From: Cladobotryum mycophilum
Lineage: Eukaryota > Ascomycota > Sordariomycetes > Hypocreales > Hypocreaceae
Assembly: GCA_036429605.1 (NCBI GenBank)
Contig: CM071590.1
Coordinates: 5,332,001-5,396,000, forward strand
Length of the DNA stretch: 64,000 nucleotides
Direction of reading: 5' to 3'
Numbering within the stretch: the first letter of the stretch is position 1; each line of letters opens with the position of its first letter. The translations under genes were made by a program, and so were the position numbers. The notes beneath the pieces are model-generated. The model saw nothing but the letters and a program-made list of their open reading frames with translations. It ran no database searches and had not been told where the DNA came from. Below are positions 10,180 through 21,817 of this stretch, in pieces.

Positions 10180-12077
10180 TCAGTTCTTCTCAAATCCTTC
10201 GAGTGGCTCCAAGGCGATCCAGCACCCATCCACCATGTTCATCGTCGTCGTAACCTTGTGCCGCATGGGCTTATCGGATCGCGCCTCGACATTGCCAAAC
10301 TGCTGGAAAACCCTCGCGAGAAGGTACATCATCTGCGTGAGGGCGAACTGCTGGCCAATGCAAATACGAGGACCACCGCTGAAGGGGATGTAATCCCACC
10401 TATCAAATCAAAATCTGTGTCAGCGGACACCACTTCATTTCCTGTTTGATACCAGAGAGAGGAGGAGGAGAATAATAGGAACTTACGAAGGTCGGAGGTT
10501 CTCTTCCCAACGTTCGGGGCGGAATTCATCGGCATCTTCGCCGTAGAATTCCTTGTTGTGGTGAATGCCGTGGAGAGAGTAACGGATGTCGGTGCCCTTG
10601 GGGACAAACATGGGGCCTTTGCCGTCTTGGCCGCCTCCACGGGGGAGGACGGTGTCCTTGTTGGCAGTGCGCATGTTGGTGCTCACGGGACCCCACACTC
10701 TCAAGGCTACAAAAAAATCATGATGTGAGCAAAACGATGCGGCGGATGAGACGAGAAAGGAAAAGAAGAAAAAAGGGAGAAAAAAGGGAGGGGGAGACAG
10801 TTGAAAAACATACTCTCTTTCACAGTCATGTTCAGGTACTTTAGGTCCTTGAGATCTTCCCACGAAGGCCTCCGGCCGTCCAATCGAGAGACCTCAGCGC
10901 GAATCTTCTTCACCACGTCCGGTCGGCGAGCCAGGGTGTAGAAGAGAGTAGACAGGGTGCTGGCGCTGGTGTCACGGCCACCGAGGATCATGGACAGGAT
11001 TTGATCAGAGATTTCCTTCTGGGAGGCGCCGGACTTGATGATCTCGTCGAGGAAGACATAAGGGCGCTCCTTTTCGCCAGACTTGGCAAGGGCCTTGGAC
11101 ACATGGTGCTCGACGAAGCGGTGGCAGGTCTTGATCTCGGCGTTAAACTTGCTGTCGGGGATGAAGAGGGTAATCCAGCCAAGACGGCCGCGCGTGGTTG
11201 CGTTGAAGCTGGCGGAGTCGAAGGCTTCGAGGAAGTCGAGAGATTGCTGATCAGGAGTCGTAAGGAGATTGGTGCAGTGTCCGAACCTTTTGAAGACCAG
11301 AACGTTTTAGTACACACACCATACTCCATCCACATTTTTTTTTCAGCAAGAGACAAAAAAGAGGCAAATAACGTACATGAAGTCGGTTGACACATCCATG
11401 GTGAACCAGTAGAGAAGCTTATCAATGTCAAAGGAGGAGCCATCCATGGGGATCTTGGCCAGGAAGTTGTCGACGTGTCTGTCGGTGCACTCCAGGTCGG
11501 CGAGCTGGTTTCGCACAAAGCTGGGGCGGATGATGGCACGGCTGTGCTGCCACTCGGCGCCATTGGCAGAAAAGATGCTCTTCGGGCCCAGGATCAGGTC
11601 GGTGGTCTTCTGGCGCGTCGAAAGGATGGAGAAGTTCTCAAACTGCGAAGACAGGATGGCCTTTGCGTTCTCCGCCTCGGTGGTCAGGAGGTACCAGTTG
11701 CCCGTGGCGTTCTCCCAGTGCGTCTTGCCGTACTTTGCAAAGTGCTCGTCCCACGTGTCCAGGATCCGGTGCTCCTTGACGGCCTTGAGCATGATCTTGA
11801 GGAGGTCGATGCCGAGGATGGGGTCCTTGTGGGGGAAGACGCGGGTGGGCTGGCAGCCATTGATGCGCGCGCCGCGGTAGTAGTGGTGATGCTTGCGGAA
11901 GGTGATGTAGAACGGGATGAGGATGATGGCGAGCGAGATCTTTAGGTACGGGGCGTATGGAGTGAGATGGCTGTGGGTGAAGGCTTTGGAGAAGTACTCT
12001 GCTGCGGAGAGCAGGATGTATCCGCCTGTGAGGGCAGCGCCGCTCAGGTAGGCGAGCTCGGTCGCCACGGTGGGCAT
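10180..12077 (-). CDS. Cytochrome P450, CYP52 (alkane / fatty-acid omega-hydroxylase) family
   Basis: Four exons (11377-12077, 10814-11286, 10487-10706, 10180-10399) give 537 residues with no frame problem. An N-terminal hydrophobic region (about residues 5-60, in two segments) anchors it in the ER. P450 landmarks are all present: the I-helix ILGGRDTSAST, the K-helix ETLR (ExxR, created across the second intron), the PERF-like DEFRPERW, and the heme-binding loop FSGGPRICIGQQFAL with its cysteine thiolate. The N-terminal text (GARINGCQPTRVFPHKDP) and the spacing are typical of CYP52/CYP63-type enzymes, which hydroxylate the terminal carbon of n-alkanes and fatty acids using NADPH-P450 reductase. 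No cluster genes adjoin it, so a role in primary lipid or cuticle hydrocarbon use is more likely than secondary metabolism. The substrate is inferred from family only. Confidence 0.9.
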
Positions 12078-12216
12078 CTTGACGGATGCGTTGGCGATGA
12101 TATGGGGACTATGGGAGGGAGTATCTTGGACGAGGACGTACGTATAATCGAAACGACCTACCTCATCAAAACTAACAAGAAAGCAGGACACTTTTAAGGT
12201 GAGCTGATGGACTGAG

Positions 12217-12248
<32 letters not shown>

Positions 12249-15200
12249 CTACATATCTACATTATATGTATGTATATATATAGTTTGAGCTAGGGCTGTG
12301 CCTTTTGGACGGGGTCATGCGTAGCAGATGGTACTAGCAACGTTCGACAAGCCACCGGATGATTCTGTCTTAGTTGCATCTAGACGGACTTGACCTACTG
12401 CATGTGGTTAACCAGGCATGACGGAGTGCGACTCCGTGCAAATACAAGAGCGACATGCGGCAACGGTACTAGTACTGCAACCGCCAAGATGGAACTGCCG
12501 TTCGACAAGGGTTGGTTCTGAGGGATGTGCATTGGTTGCATCCCTGGTTACGTCAAGTCAAGAGGTCTTTTGGGTTTTGCAGGGGGGGGGCGCGATCAAG
12601 GTTTTGCTGCAAGTAGTAAACCCGCACCGCAAATGCGCCCGCGGAGGGCGGAGATTTCGGTCCTCGAGTATGTACTTCTAATAGCTCATTGGTTTTCTTT
12701 CTGCACAGTGCTTCTTTGTTTGGTTATGGAGAGAGTGCTTACTCCCGTACAGAAGAGATTGTATACGGAGTAGTCATGAGGTACTCCGTCCGTCCATCCG
12801 TAGTATGTCTTCTTAGTTTTCACCCACACGGCATTTGCCGCCCCAGGAATGCGGAGCCCAGACCAAATTCTCACACGATGAAGAAGGACAAAGAGAGAGA
12901 AAAACAAGATATCGTACTCTGATACGCTGCTTGAGACAGACCAAAAAGAACCAAGACCAAGACCCTGGTTCGTTCCAAGACACCGGATTTCCAACCATCG
13001 ACCGCCCCCCTTCCCAGCCGCACAAAAATAAAAAAGCATGTGCCTTTTCTCTTCTCTATACATACTACATGCATACTAAAAGAGATAGATCGGGGGGATT
13101 CAGCCTTACCAGTTTATGACAGGTAAGAGAGGGAACGAAACCAACATGCTTTTTCGCTCTTTAGACTACGATTAAACTTGCATAAGCTTACCACAGCCCC
13201 CAAAACAACGGCTCTCGCTTTGACGGCACATGCCATCATCGTGTAACCGACAAGAGCACAGTGTTCGTTCTAATGGCAAATAGAAGCAAAATCCGCGGAA
13301 GCCATGATGGAGCCCAGACGACTCCAATCCTTGGCATGATTATTATTATTATTTTCCCCTTCTTTCTTCTTCTTCCCACCCCCAGATCCATCTCCCGTGG
13401 TGGAACCCCTGAGCTGCCCTGTTAGGCTACATGCCGAGGCAACTCCACATCGAAGAGAGATCCGCCCGTGGGTTCCCTTGGAAGGATTTTTTATCCGGGT
13501 ACCCATCATGCACGACGGGGGAGGGAAGTTCCACCAAAACGTTTCGTGCACGCGATTCAGAGAAGAAGAAAAGGGAACGAACGAATTTTTTTTAATTTTT
13601 TTCTTTCCCGAAACAAACTGTGGAATTGATTCCGTCGTTGTTTTCTTGGGAGGGTCACCACACAAGTCGGCCCGGGAGGGGAATAGGACCTGATTTGAAA
13701 CAAGGAACGTCCGATCTTTTTGGAAGGCGTGCTGTTGACGATTTTGTACCATACCATACCATACACAAATGCATCCATCTCTGTGTAAGAATTACTAATA
13801 CTTAAAGTACTCCGTACCTGTCAATGGACTTTGTAGTGACTTGTCTCAAAAGTTTACATTATCTCATCAAGATCCACCAAAATCAAGATCTTACCCTGTC
13901 TGTCTGTCTGTCTGTCCCTCTCGTCTCACCCTCCCAATTACATCATCCCCAAATGTCAGCAATCCTTCACATGTCTTTTTTTGTGTCATCGTCGTCGTCG
14001 TTGTTTGCCTCCCCCTTCCCTCTTTTCTCTGTCTCCCTCTCTGTCTCCCACTTTTGCTCTCGCGATTTTAGCTTGTACGAAGTACTAGGTACTTTATGAG
14101 ATAGCACGCATGACCTCGTACCTATATCAAATGATTCGATCCTTGATATAATACCCCCTAGACGCTGCTTATAAATGACGTACCTTTATTTATTTATTTT
14201 ATTTTTATTTGCGGTAAAAATACAATGTTTTCTCGGTTAGAGAATGTAGCAGTAAATACAATGGCTCCATTGAAACTAACATATGTGCATACCACCTGCA
14301 TGCAATGTAGCATCAACACTCATTCTGCCACCCCCTCAGACATCGCGTACTAGATAAGTATGCATCTGTCCATCGATCCACACCATAATATCATAAAGAG
14401 AAAGAAAAGAAAAGAGAGAGAGAAAATTACGAAAATGGCTCACAATCAACATCATCTCCTCTTTTCACGATCAGTAAGCATTCAATCTTGGTCCGAGACC
14501 CCACCACCACCACTTTTCCCCCACTTTATACCCCCGAGGCATATCAGACCGCTGCTATACTCATCACCGGCTGGGGGGGGGGGAATTGATTTGTCTTCAC
14601 CTGTATGTGTCTAACACAATCACCGTGATCTAAAAAAAAAAAAAAAAAAAGCACCAAGTGATTCATACATAGTAATATCCCCTTCCATTCTCGGTCATCT
14701 AGGGGAGAACGGTGGAGTCATAGCGACAAAACACCTGTGGGTTTTTGTGTGTGAGTTACCTAGGGGATGCTACCCTAGTGGGGGAGGATGGAAGCTGATC
14801 TTGGTACATTTGAAAGTGAGACTCGAACCAAGTATCCGGTCCCAGTATAATCAAAAGTGAACCATGACTCAAAATACACACATACATACGAATGACCCAT
14901 GTACTCTCGCTGAATCTCGGAAGTCTAGCCATGCCCGGCTCGCTGTGCCCCCTGTGCTTGTCGGTATGCCTCAGATGAAGGACCCCCCATCTAGTGGATA
15001 TAATCAGTTCCTTGAGCCTCGGCGTGTGGAGCAGGGCGGGCAGGCTGGTGAATAAAGGGAATATGTGGATAACATCTTTTCTCATCAGATAATTGCTTAT
15101 AGGCTCTAGTCTCCAAGATAGAGGCAGACAGCAAAGGGACACAATCACACATAGTATTCACACAAGACAAACATCGTGCATCATGACATCCCAAACTTTT

Positions 15201-15420
15201 ATAGAATAGGTGCAAATACCCATCAATCTATCTATCCCAAACGCCTCTATAAATTAACCATGTCATCGTCGTCTAGTCCCAGCATCTCATCTAACCCATC
15301 CCTCGCGTTCATCATGTCTCTACCAAATAGTAGATATACCAGTCTATACCGTCACGTGCCGTAACAAGATCCAACCTGAAGACCCAACTCTTTTACCCCA
15401 GTAAACAAAAGTCAATACAA
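12078..15420. other. Long intergenic region between CYP52 promoter and eEF3 3' end
   Basis: About 3.3 kb. The first few hundred bases are the CYP52 promoter, with an AT microsatellite. The rest is low-complexity: a CTGT microsatellite near 13899-13915, GTCGTC repeats near 13990, an A20 run (14631-14650) and several T-rich tracts. Reading frames are short and contradictory on both strands, with no domain recognised. Part of the right end is the 3' UTR of eEF3. I searched the eye-catching TTCGA-type motif near 14825 for a tRNA and found no foldable cloverleaf. Confidence 0.5.
12217..12243. repeat. AT dinucleotide microsatellite in the CYP52 upstream region
   Basis: About 13 AT units lie roughly 140-165 bases upstream of the CYP52 start codon. 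Further TATATA occurs at 12273-12281. Both positions are where a fungal core promoter or leader would lie. Confidence 0.85.
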
Positions 15421-18400
15421 TCACTCTGCTTCATCATCCGTGTCAACAGGGTGGGGTGTGCCCTTGGGACTATTCAACCACTCAATGTGTCTCAGACGAC
15501 GACGAACCTCACGCTCCTTGAGCTCCTTCTTGGTCATCTTCTTCTTTTTCCTGGCCCTGAACTTGAGATCCCCATTGTCCTCTGTACCACTGTTTACAGC
15601 GCTGCTGACGACGGAGTTGGCCGCCGTGCTGACTGCCGTGCTAGTCACACCGCTGCCAGGACGGCTGTCCTCAAACCTGCCCAGGTCAACGGCGGCATTA
15701 CCGCGCTGAGCTACTTTGCCGTCGTTGACGTGCCACTGCTCAGAGCACAGAGCGCCAACAAACTCTTCGTTGTGGGAAATAAGGATGACACCACCCTTGA
15801 ACTCCCTAATGGCAACAGCCAAACCACCCAGCGAATCTCGGTCCAAGAAATTGGTAGGTTCGTCCAAGACGAGCAAGTGGGGGTTATTCCACATAGCACC
15901 GGCAATGACGACCTTGACCTTTTGACCACCAGAGAGCGAGCCAATCTCATTGTGGTTGGCAATCTCAGGGTCAAGACCGAGATCCTCAAAGTGCTTGGAG
16001 ATGACGGCAGGCTGCAGCTCACGGTAACCAAGACCCTCACGAGAAGCCTCGTGATCATCGAATTCTTGGATAAGCTTGCTGAAGCCCAACTCAAGCAGGG
16101 TCTCACGAGAGATCATGTTGTTGTACTTGGGGAGCATGTTACGCCATTTACTAAAATATGAATTAGCATGTTGCGTGAAATGAAATTTGCTGGAATAGAA
16201 CTTACACTTCGTATTGGAACGTCTTCTTGTACTTTTGACGGCCAACAAGGGACTCAATCTGCTTCGCAGAATTGCCGTCCTTCAAATCGATCCACTTGTC
16301 CATTTGCTCGCGGTCCTGGTCAGACAAGACACGAGTCTGCTTCATGTGGACTTCACGATCATCACCGTGCTGGTATCGCCACTGAAGGTATTGGTTAGGC
16401 GTCTTCTCGAGGTGCATCTCAACGTGCTCAAGAGCGTGCTGCTTGATGTAACCGATACGCAAGTTGGGATGCTTCTCGACCTTTCCAACAGTGGGAATGG
16501 TTTCACCGGTGAGCAGCTTAATCAAAGTCGACTTTCCGGCACCGTTTGGTCCAATGATGGCAACTCGGGAAGACAGGGTAAGCTGGCAAGAGACTTCCTG
16601 CAGAGATGGCTTGGGGGCCTTGGGGTAGGTGTAGGAAACGTTGGTCATTCGGATAATGGCTCGGGTCTGTGACTTGACACCAGTCAAAATGCCAGGAGGA
16701 GGGAACTTGAACTGCACTTGTGACGCGGAGAGCGTGTAGTAGCTCTTGGCCTCGGGGCGGAGATTGACAAAGGCAGCCAGGTTGCCCTTGTAGGAGGCCA
16801 GTTTCTTGTTTGGCTCGTAGTGGTAGATGTCAGTTGTGACGTTATCCAAGAAGCCAGAGTCGTGGGAAACAATTAGACTGGTAATGTCGGGATGCGTCTT
16901 GAGGTAGTTTTCAAGCCAAGCAATGTTTGCAACGTCGAGATGGTTAGTAGGTTCGTCCAAGAGGAGGACATCAGCCTTCTTCAGCATAGCACGAGCCAGA
17001 GCAAGCTTCATCTTCCAACCACCAGAGAGCGATCCAACCTGGTGAGACTGTCGTCCCTCGGGACCGGGGGTGAAGCCGAACTCTGACAAGACTTCGGAAA
17101 TGTGCTCAGTTCCCTGGGGTCCAATCTCGGGGTCCTTGGAAATGAACTCGAGAATGCTAATGTCGGCATCCTCTCCCTGGTTGTGCTCGACGTAATAAGT
17201 ACGCAAAACGTCCTGGGAAGGGAAGCCTTCGAGCTTGCCATTAGCAATGCTGCGCATAAGGGTAGACTTTCCAGCACCGTTTCGGCCGCAGAGACCATAA
17301 CGGTGGCCCTTGAGGAGTCTCAGGTTGGTGTGAGAAAGAAGCAACATGCCACCGTAAGCCAAAGAAAAATCGGCATTGACAATTTCAATTTCACCATCGT
17401 CCTCCTTTTCCGGGACACCATATCGGATCGCGTCTTCCTCAACGTAGTATTGCTGAACAGCGTCGGCAATCAACTGAGGTGCTTCGGGATCCACCGTCAA
17501 TGACTTCAAATAGGGGGCAATGCGGGCAGAGATTCTAGTAACAAATCGGTAGTTGACATCCGTGGCAACCATGTCGGAGATATAAAGCCTGGCAGCCTTG
17601 TAAATATCACCTTGTCCAGACAAGCCATTGTTCTTTTTGATCTGTTCATCCAAAACCTTGGCAACGTCCTCTGCGGTGGTTCGGGCGACAATGTCCTTGT
17701 CATTACCCATGGCCTTTTGCATGGTAGCAAGAGCTCGCTCAGCTATCTCTCGGACCTCGGGGAGGGAAGCACGGTCGCAAACGGCCTTGACACCGGGAAT
17801 CAACTTGGGCAGGAAAGTTCGGGCCTCGATAGGATCGTGGACAAGCTTGGTCAAGTTTTCAACAATGACGACGGTTTGACGCAGGACCTCCTGAGCAGTG
17901 CTGGGGGTGTTGAGAGATCGCTCAAGGAAGGGAGTCAAGAGAGCCAACACAGGGGAAGTAACGATAGCAACAAAGGTGGTCATGGACAAGGCATGAATGG
18001 CCTTTTGGAGACTCTGAGCAGAAGGGTGTTGCATAGTATCAATAAGGAGGGGAATCCGAGGAGCAACGTCGTCGTTGGACAAGAGAGCCGTGAGAGAGTT
18101 CATGCTCTGGACAGCCTGCTTCTCGACCTCAGCCTTCAGGTCATGCATGCCGCCCTCGACAATGGGGATCAAGCCGGCAAGCTTGTTACCCATGGCCTCG
18201 CGGAGCACATCCTTCTCAGCAGCCTCCTCCTTGGTGCAGCCAACAGTCATCTTGGCCTTGTCGGCCATCCTCTGGAGCAGCTTGTAGGCACCGACGGTAC
18301 CCTGCCATTTACCAGTCTTCTTGGAGAGGTACTCGGCCAAGACGGGCAACAAGCCGGTGACGAGGGCCTCGGCGCTCAGGTTTGCAAACAGCGCATCGAG

Positions 18401-18808
18401 ACCATACTGGGCAGCCTCTCGGACAACGGTACCCTTATCAGACAAAGCATCCAGAGCCCAGGTCACGGTTCCAGTCTCCTGGACCAAGAAGACGACCTCG
18501 CTCAGCGTCTCCCTGGGCGGAAAGCGCTCAAAAATGGCACCCAGCAAATTCTGACTGCTCTCCCTGCGCAGCCCACTCTTCTTATCGGCAGCAGCCTTCT
18601 TGATCTCGGCGAGAATGCCATAGTGCTGCAGTCCGACGGACCCGACCGAGTTGAGCAGCAGCTCGCACAGGCCGTAGCAAGCATCGATGGAAGCGGCCGA
18701 CGTCTGGGCGGTGAAAATGGTGGTGACAAAGGCAGAGACGTCCTCCTGCGATGGCGGGGGAGGGGCGCCGTTGGCCACGACGGTCGGTGGTGATACTGGA
18801 TGAGGCAT
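15421..18808 (-). CDS. Translation elongation factor eEF3 (tandem ABC ATPase)
   Basis: Two exons (16206-18808 and 15421-16150; 55-base intron with a GTAAGT donor) encode 1110 residues, close to the usual eEF3 length. The N-terminal third is HEAT-repeat-like helical sequence. The first ABC domain has Walker A GRNGAGKSTL, signature LSGGWKMK and Walker B DVLLLDEPTNHLD; the second has GPNGAGKSTL, LSGGQKVK and LLVLDEPTNFLD, with the chromodomain-like insertion before the second signature. The C-terminus is the expected lysine-rich ribosome-binding tail (RARKKKKMTKKELKERE) ending in acidic residues. eEF3 is an essential, fungus-specific ATPase that helps release E-site tRNA during elongation. I chose the ATG at 18808; the frame is open about 12 codons further upstream but without an ATG. 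The intron lies just after the FQYEV motif. Confidence 0.96.
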
Positions 18809-19753
18809 TGCGTCGTCCTGGCTCGGTTCTCCTTTTTTCGACAAGAAGGGAAATCAGCACAGAGACTCAGCTGCAGAAACGAAACTGCGCTTGGAGAGAA
18901 GAGGATGAACAAGGAGAAAAGAAAAAAAAGGTAGAGGCAAAGTTTCACAGCCAGATGGATGGACTGCCCAAAAAAATGCCCTGATAGTGTTCAGGCCCTT
19001 GACTGCTGGCGGGCTGGCTGATCTGGCTAACGTTACTCTGGGTTAGGCTGGTTCTAAAAATTTATCGAAATTTTCTCTTATCAGTAGCGATGCTTATCAA
19101 TTCTTTTTGTCCATGCCGGCACCGGCACTGGCACTGGCACTGGCACTGCGCTGGCGCTGGCAAAGCCGGGCAAAACTCTCGCCCTGCAGCTGGGGGGCTC
19201 CACACAATGATAGTGGACGCCACTAAGATTTGGGTTCAATGTCAGACTCCATCCACACATTGATTACACGTGGGTTATCTTGAACAGATGATTCACACCC
19301 CTCTTCGCTGTAAACTTATTCAAACCATATTTGGTCACTTTTGAATTCAAAACATTTTCTTCATACAAATAAATAACAAGGCATCTGAAGGAAAAAAACG
19401 TCTCATCTAGGTCGCGTAGATATATTCTATGTACAGACCTTACACTACTGCCTCACCCAATCTCATCATCTCTTTCTTCCTCATAAGAAACAAGTACATC
19501 AAGTACAATTCGCCTTGGGGTATAATTAGAAATCCATACATTATATATAATCCAGAAACCTTGTTGTTTGTTTGTTTGTTTGTTTGTTTGTTTGTTTGTT
19601 TGTTTGTTTGTTGTTTGAAAAGTGTGCCCCGTGGCTGATTGTTTGTACCCATTCGGCAATAAATGTCTGCTGCCCAACAAAAGCAGACCAAAGAGAAGAA
19701 ATGTGACGTGGTAAGGAGAGAAAAAGAAAAATCGAGTTCATAAACATGGTCAT
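18809..19753. other. eEF3 promoter and Erf2 3' flank
   Basis: The 945 bases include the eEF3 leader (A-rich, 18890-18940), a GGCACT/GGCGCT hexamer repeat (about 19117-19160) and the GTTT microsatellite listed separately. No gene is visible. Confidence 0.6.
19563..19613. repeat. GTTT tetranucleotide microsatellite
   Basis: About twelve uninterrupted TTTG units lie in the 3' flank of the Erf2 gene. On the minus strand this reads as CAAA repeats and falls downstream of the Erf2 stop codon (19754). Confidence 0.95.
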
Positions 19754-21817
19754 CTACCCTTGGTTTGCTGCTTCCCGCAAGGCCACTGGCCCTTGAAAGC
19801 CTCCAGTTCCCGTTGGAACAGTTCCCATTTCCAGACCGCGAGAGTCAAGCCTAGGCCTCACATCCCGATGAAGGCCAAGGCGCTGGTCGCCGTACTTGTA
19901 TTTTGTCTTGAAGCGGTAGTATGTCGGCGACCGGGGGCGGCAGAGCACTGCCAACAGATTTCTCCAAACGCTGCCTTGACTGAATGCCCTATATCGTTCC
20001 TTCTTAGCAAACTTGTGGGAATTCATAAACTCTCGCGTCGTCTCGCCTCGAGACATCAGGAAAATGTGATAGCCCATCAGGGCTGCGGGGTAGCAAAAGG
20101 CCAGGAATCCAATAATGACCAGGGCAAACGTGCCACGAAAGTGATCCATGGACTTGCCAAAGCTAATGTCTTCACGCTTCATGTAGACAATAAGCTGGGC
20201 AAGGCTTGTGCCGATAAGATAGGCGGAAAGAAGAGTAGCGGATGAAACAAATGTGAAAAAATATCGGTAGTTGCGTTTTCCAACGCAGTTGTTGAGCCAT
20301 ACACAATGATGATCATGAGTCTCAACACAGTTGTCACATAGACGACAGTGGTGAGCACGTGGTGGTCGCCAGATGTTGCAAGTCCGGCAGTGCTTGACCG
20401 GAACTTCCATAGCCGCAGCGGTTGGCTCAGCTGACTTTATCAGCGTCCAGTCGTTTGTCGGAGGATCAACGCGCAAAAGGTCTCCGTCCCCAGCGAGTGG
20501 GGGAATTGGTGGAGGTTTCGAGGAAGAATCTACATTTGTCAGCTCCCGGTCTTGTTAACCTAGTCATCATGATGTATGGCTTACCCCTGGATCAGAAATG
20601 GATGCGTGGATAAAGGACGAGAAGCAGATGTAGGCAAGATATGCAAAGATAATCGGCAAAGCTGGTGAGATATTGTGCCATAGCCAAGACGCCTCGAAAA
20701 TGAAGAAGAGGACGCAAGGGATGACTACGAAAAGGCCCGTTGCAACGTTGATAGGTCGTTGTCGGGTATTCTGCCACCGACCACCAAAGAAGAAAACCGT
20801 GTTACCTTCAAAGTATTCGTATACTTTGCCCTTGCTTGGGTGTTGGGTTGGTGTAGGTGTGATTTTGAGTTTCGGCTTGCCTCGTGAGTCGACAGGGTTT
20901 AGTCGAGGTGATGTGGCAGCCGAAGATAATTTCTCTGCGCCATCTGTGTTCCGATTCTCACCCGAATGACCATCCATGCCAGGCAACACAAAATTCGAAA
21001 AAGTCCCTTGCGATTTGTTGGGGCTAGGTAAGCTTCCGAGACCAGTAAAGTTCTTATCTTCGAGATTCAGCTGAGGCTGGGCGTTGTCTACGTTGTTGTG
21101 CAATGGCCGCACACTATCGGTCAAGCTGGCAGGTGCATAATGGCCTTGAGTTGGACTGGTAGTTCCGGTGATTCGGTCGTAGGGTTCCTGTTCGGTTACT
21201 TCGGTACCACGGGAAGGTGGTGCTCGCCTAGTGTCGTCATTGTCGGTACTATAGATGATGTGATGGACTGGAGCGATGTGATTATGTAAAGAAGCAAGGT
21301 CTTGGATTACACTTCCATCGAGATCGGTGGCATTGTCGTTAATATCAGGCTGCGGCGGTGGTGGCGGTGGCGATTGTGTGGTTGGTGGTCGCGCTGCTCC
21401 CGCTCTCTGAGCTTGCAGCTTTTGAGAGCTCATGGGGTGGAAAAATGCATTAGAGGTGAGAGAAGGGACGTGACTCCGAGATGTCAAACTTGGTGATCGT
21501 CCCAGTGAGCCAGCAGTTTGGCTCGTAACGCTTCCTCTCTTGCCGGTGGGAAAACCCTTACGCGCGCCTCCAGCCCAAGGGCCCTTGGATGAGGTTCCTG
21601 TTCTGGCTGTCTCTGGCCGAGCATCCGAAAGCTTTGGCCGATGCGTCTTTACAACAGGTTTCTTGCCTTCTCCTTCATCCTCACTCGCAATATCCGTCAT
21701 ACGCGATGATACAACACTGACCGGACGATGAGCATCGTTTCGTGGAAACCGTGGTTGCGGAAAGGTCTGATCGTCGCCAGATGGGCCGGCAGGCTTTTTC
21801 GAGCCCTGAGACGCCAT
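19754..21817 (-). CDS. ERF2: Palmitoyltransferase Erf2-like (DHHC), frame broken at a homopolymer
   Basis: Exon 1 is 20585-21817 and exon 2 is 19754-20529, separated by a 55-base intron. The first ~300 residues are Ser/Pro-rich and disordered. Two membrane segments follow, then after the intron the conserved ILPRNLH motif, the zinc-binding DHHC domain (HCRTCNIWRPPRAHHC ... THDHHCVWLNNCVG) and two further membrane helices with a TTREF-type TTxE motif. This is the four-helix DHHC layout of Erf2, which with Erf4 palmitoylates Ras at the ER/Golgi. The ILPRNLH segment and the DHHC segment are in different frames: one extra base in the G5 run at 20499-20503 (C5 on the coding strand) would join them and give 669 residues. 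I think the gene is functional and the base is missing from the assembly; a true null allele is the alternative. Confidence 0.85.

Noticed and set aside
14818..14850. Minus-strand GGTTCGAGTC motif resembling a tRNA B box
   Set aside because: No T-stem pairing and no A box at the right distance.
17612..18793. A 393-residue plus-strand open frame
   Set aside because: It is exactly antisense to the eEF3 HEAT region; composition is a mirror of the real gene and no domain is recognisable.
10180..21817. A secondary-metabolite cluster around the P450
   Set aside because: The neighbours are housekeeping genes (RNPS1-like, eEF3, Erf2); no synthase, transporter or cluster regulator is present.
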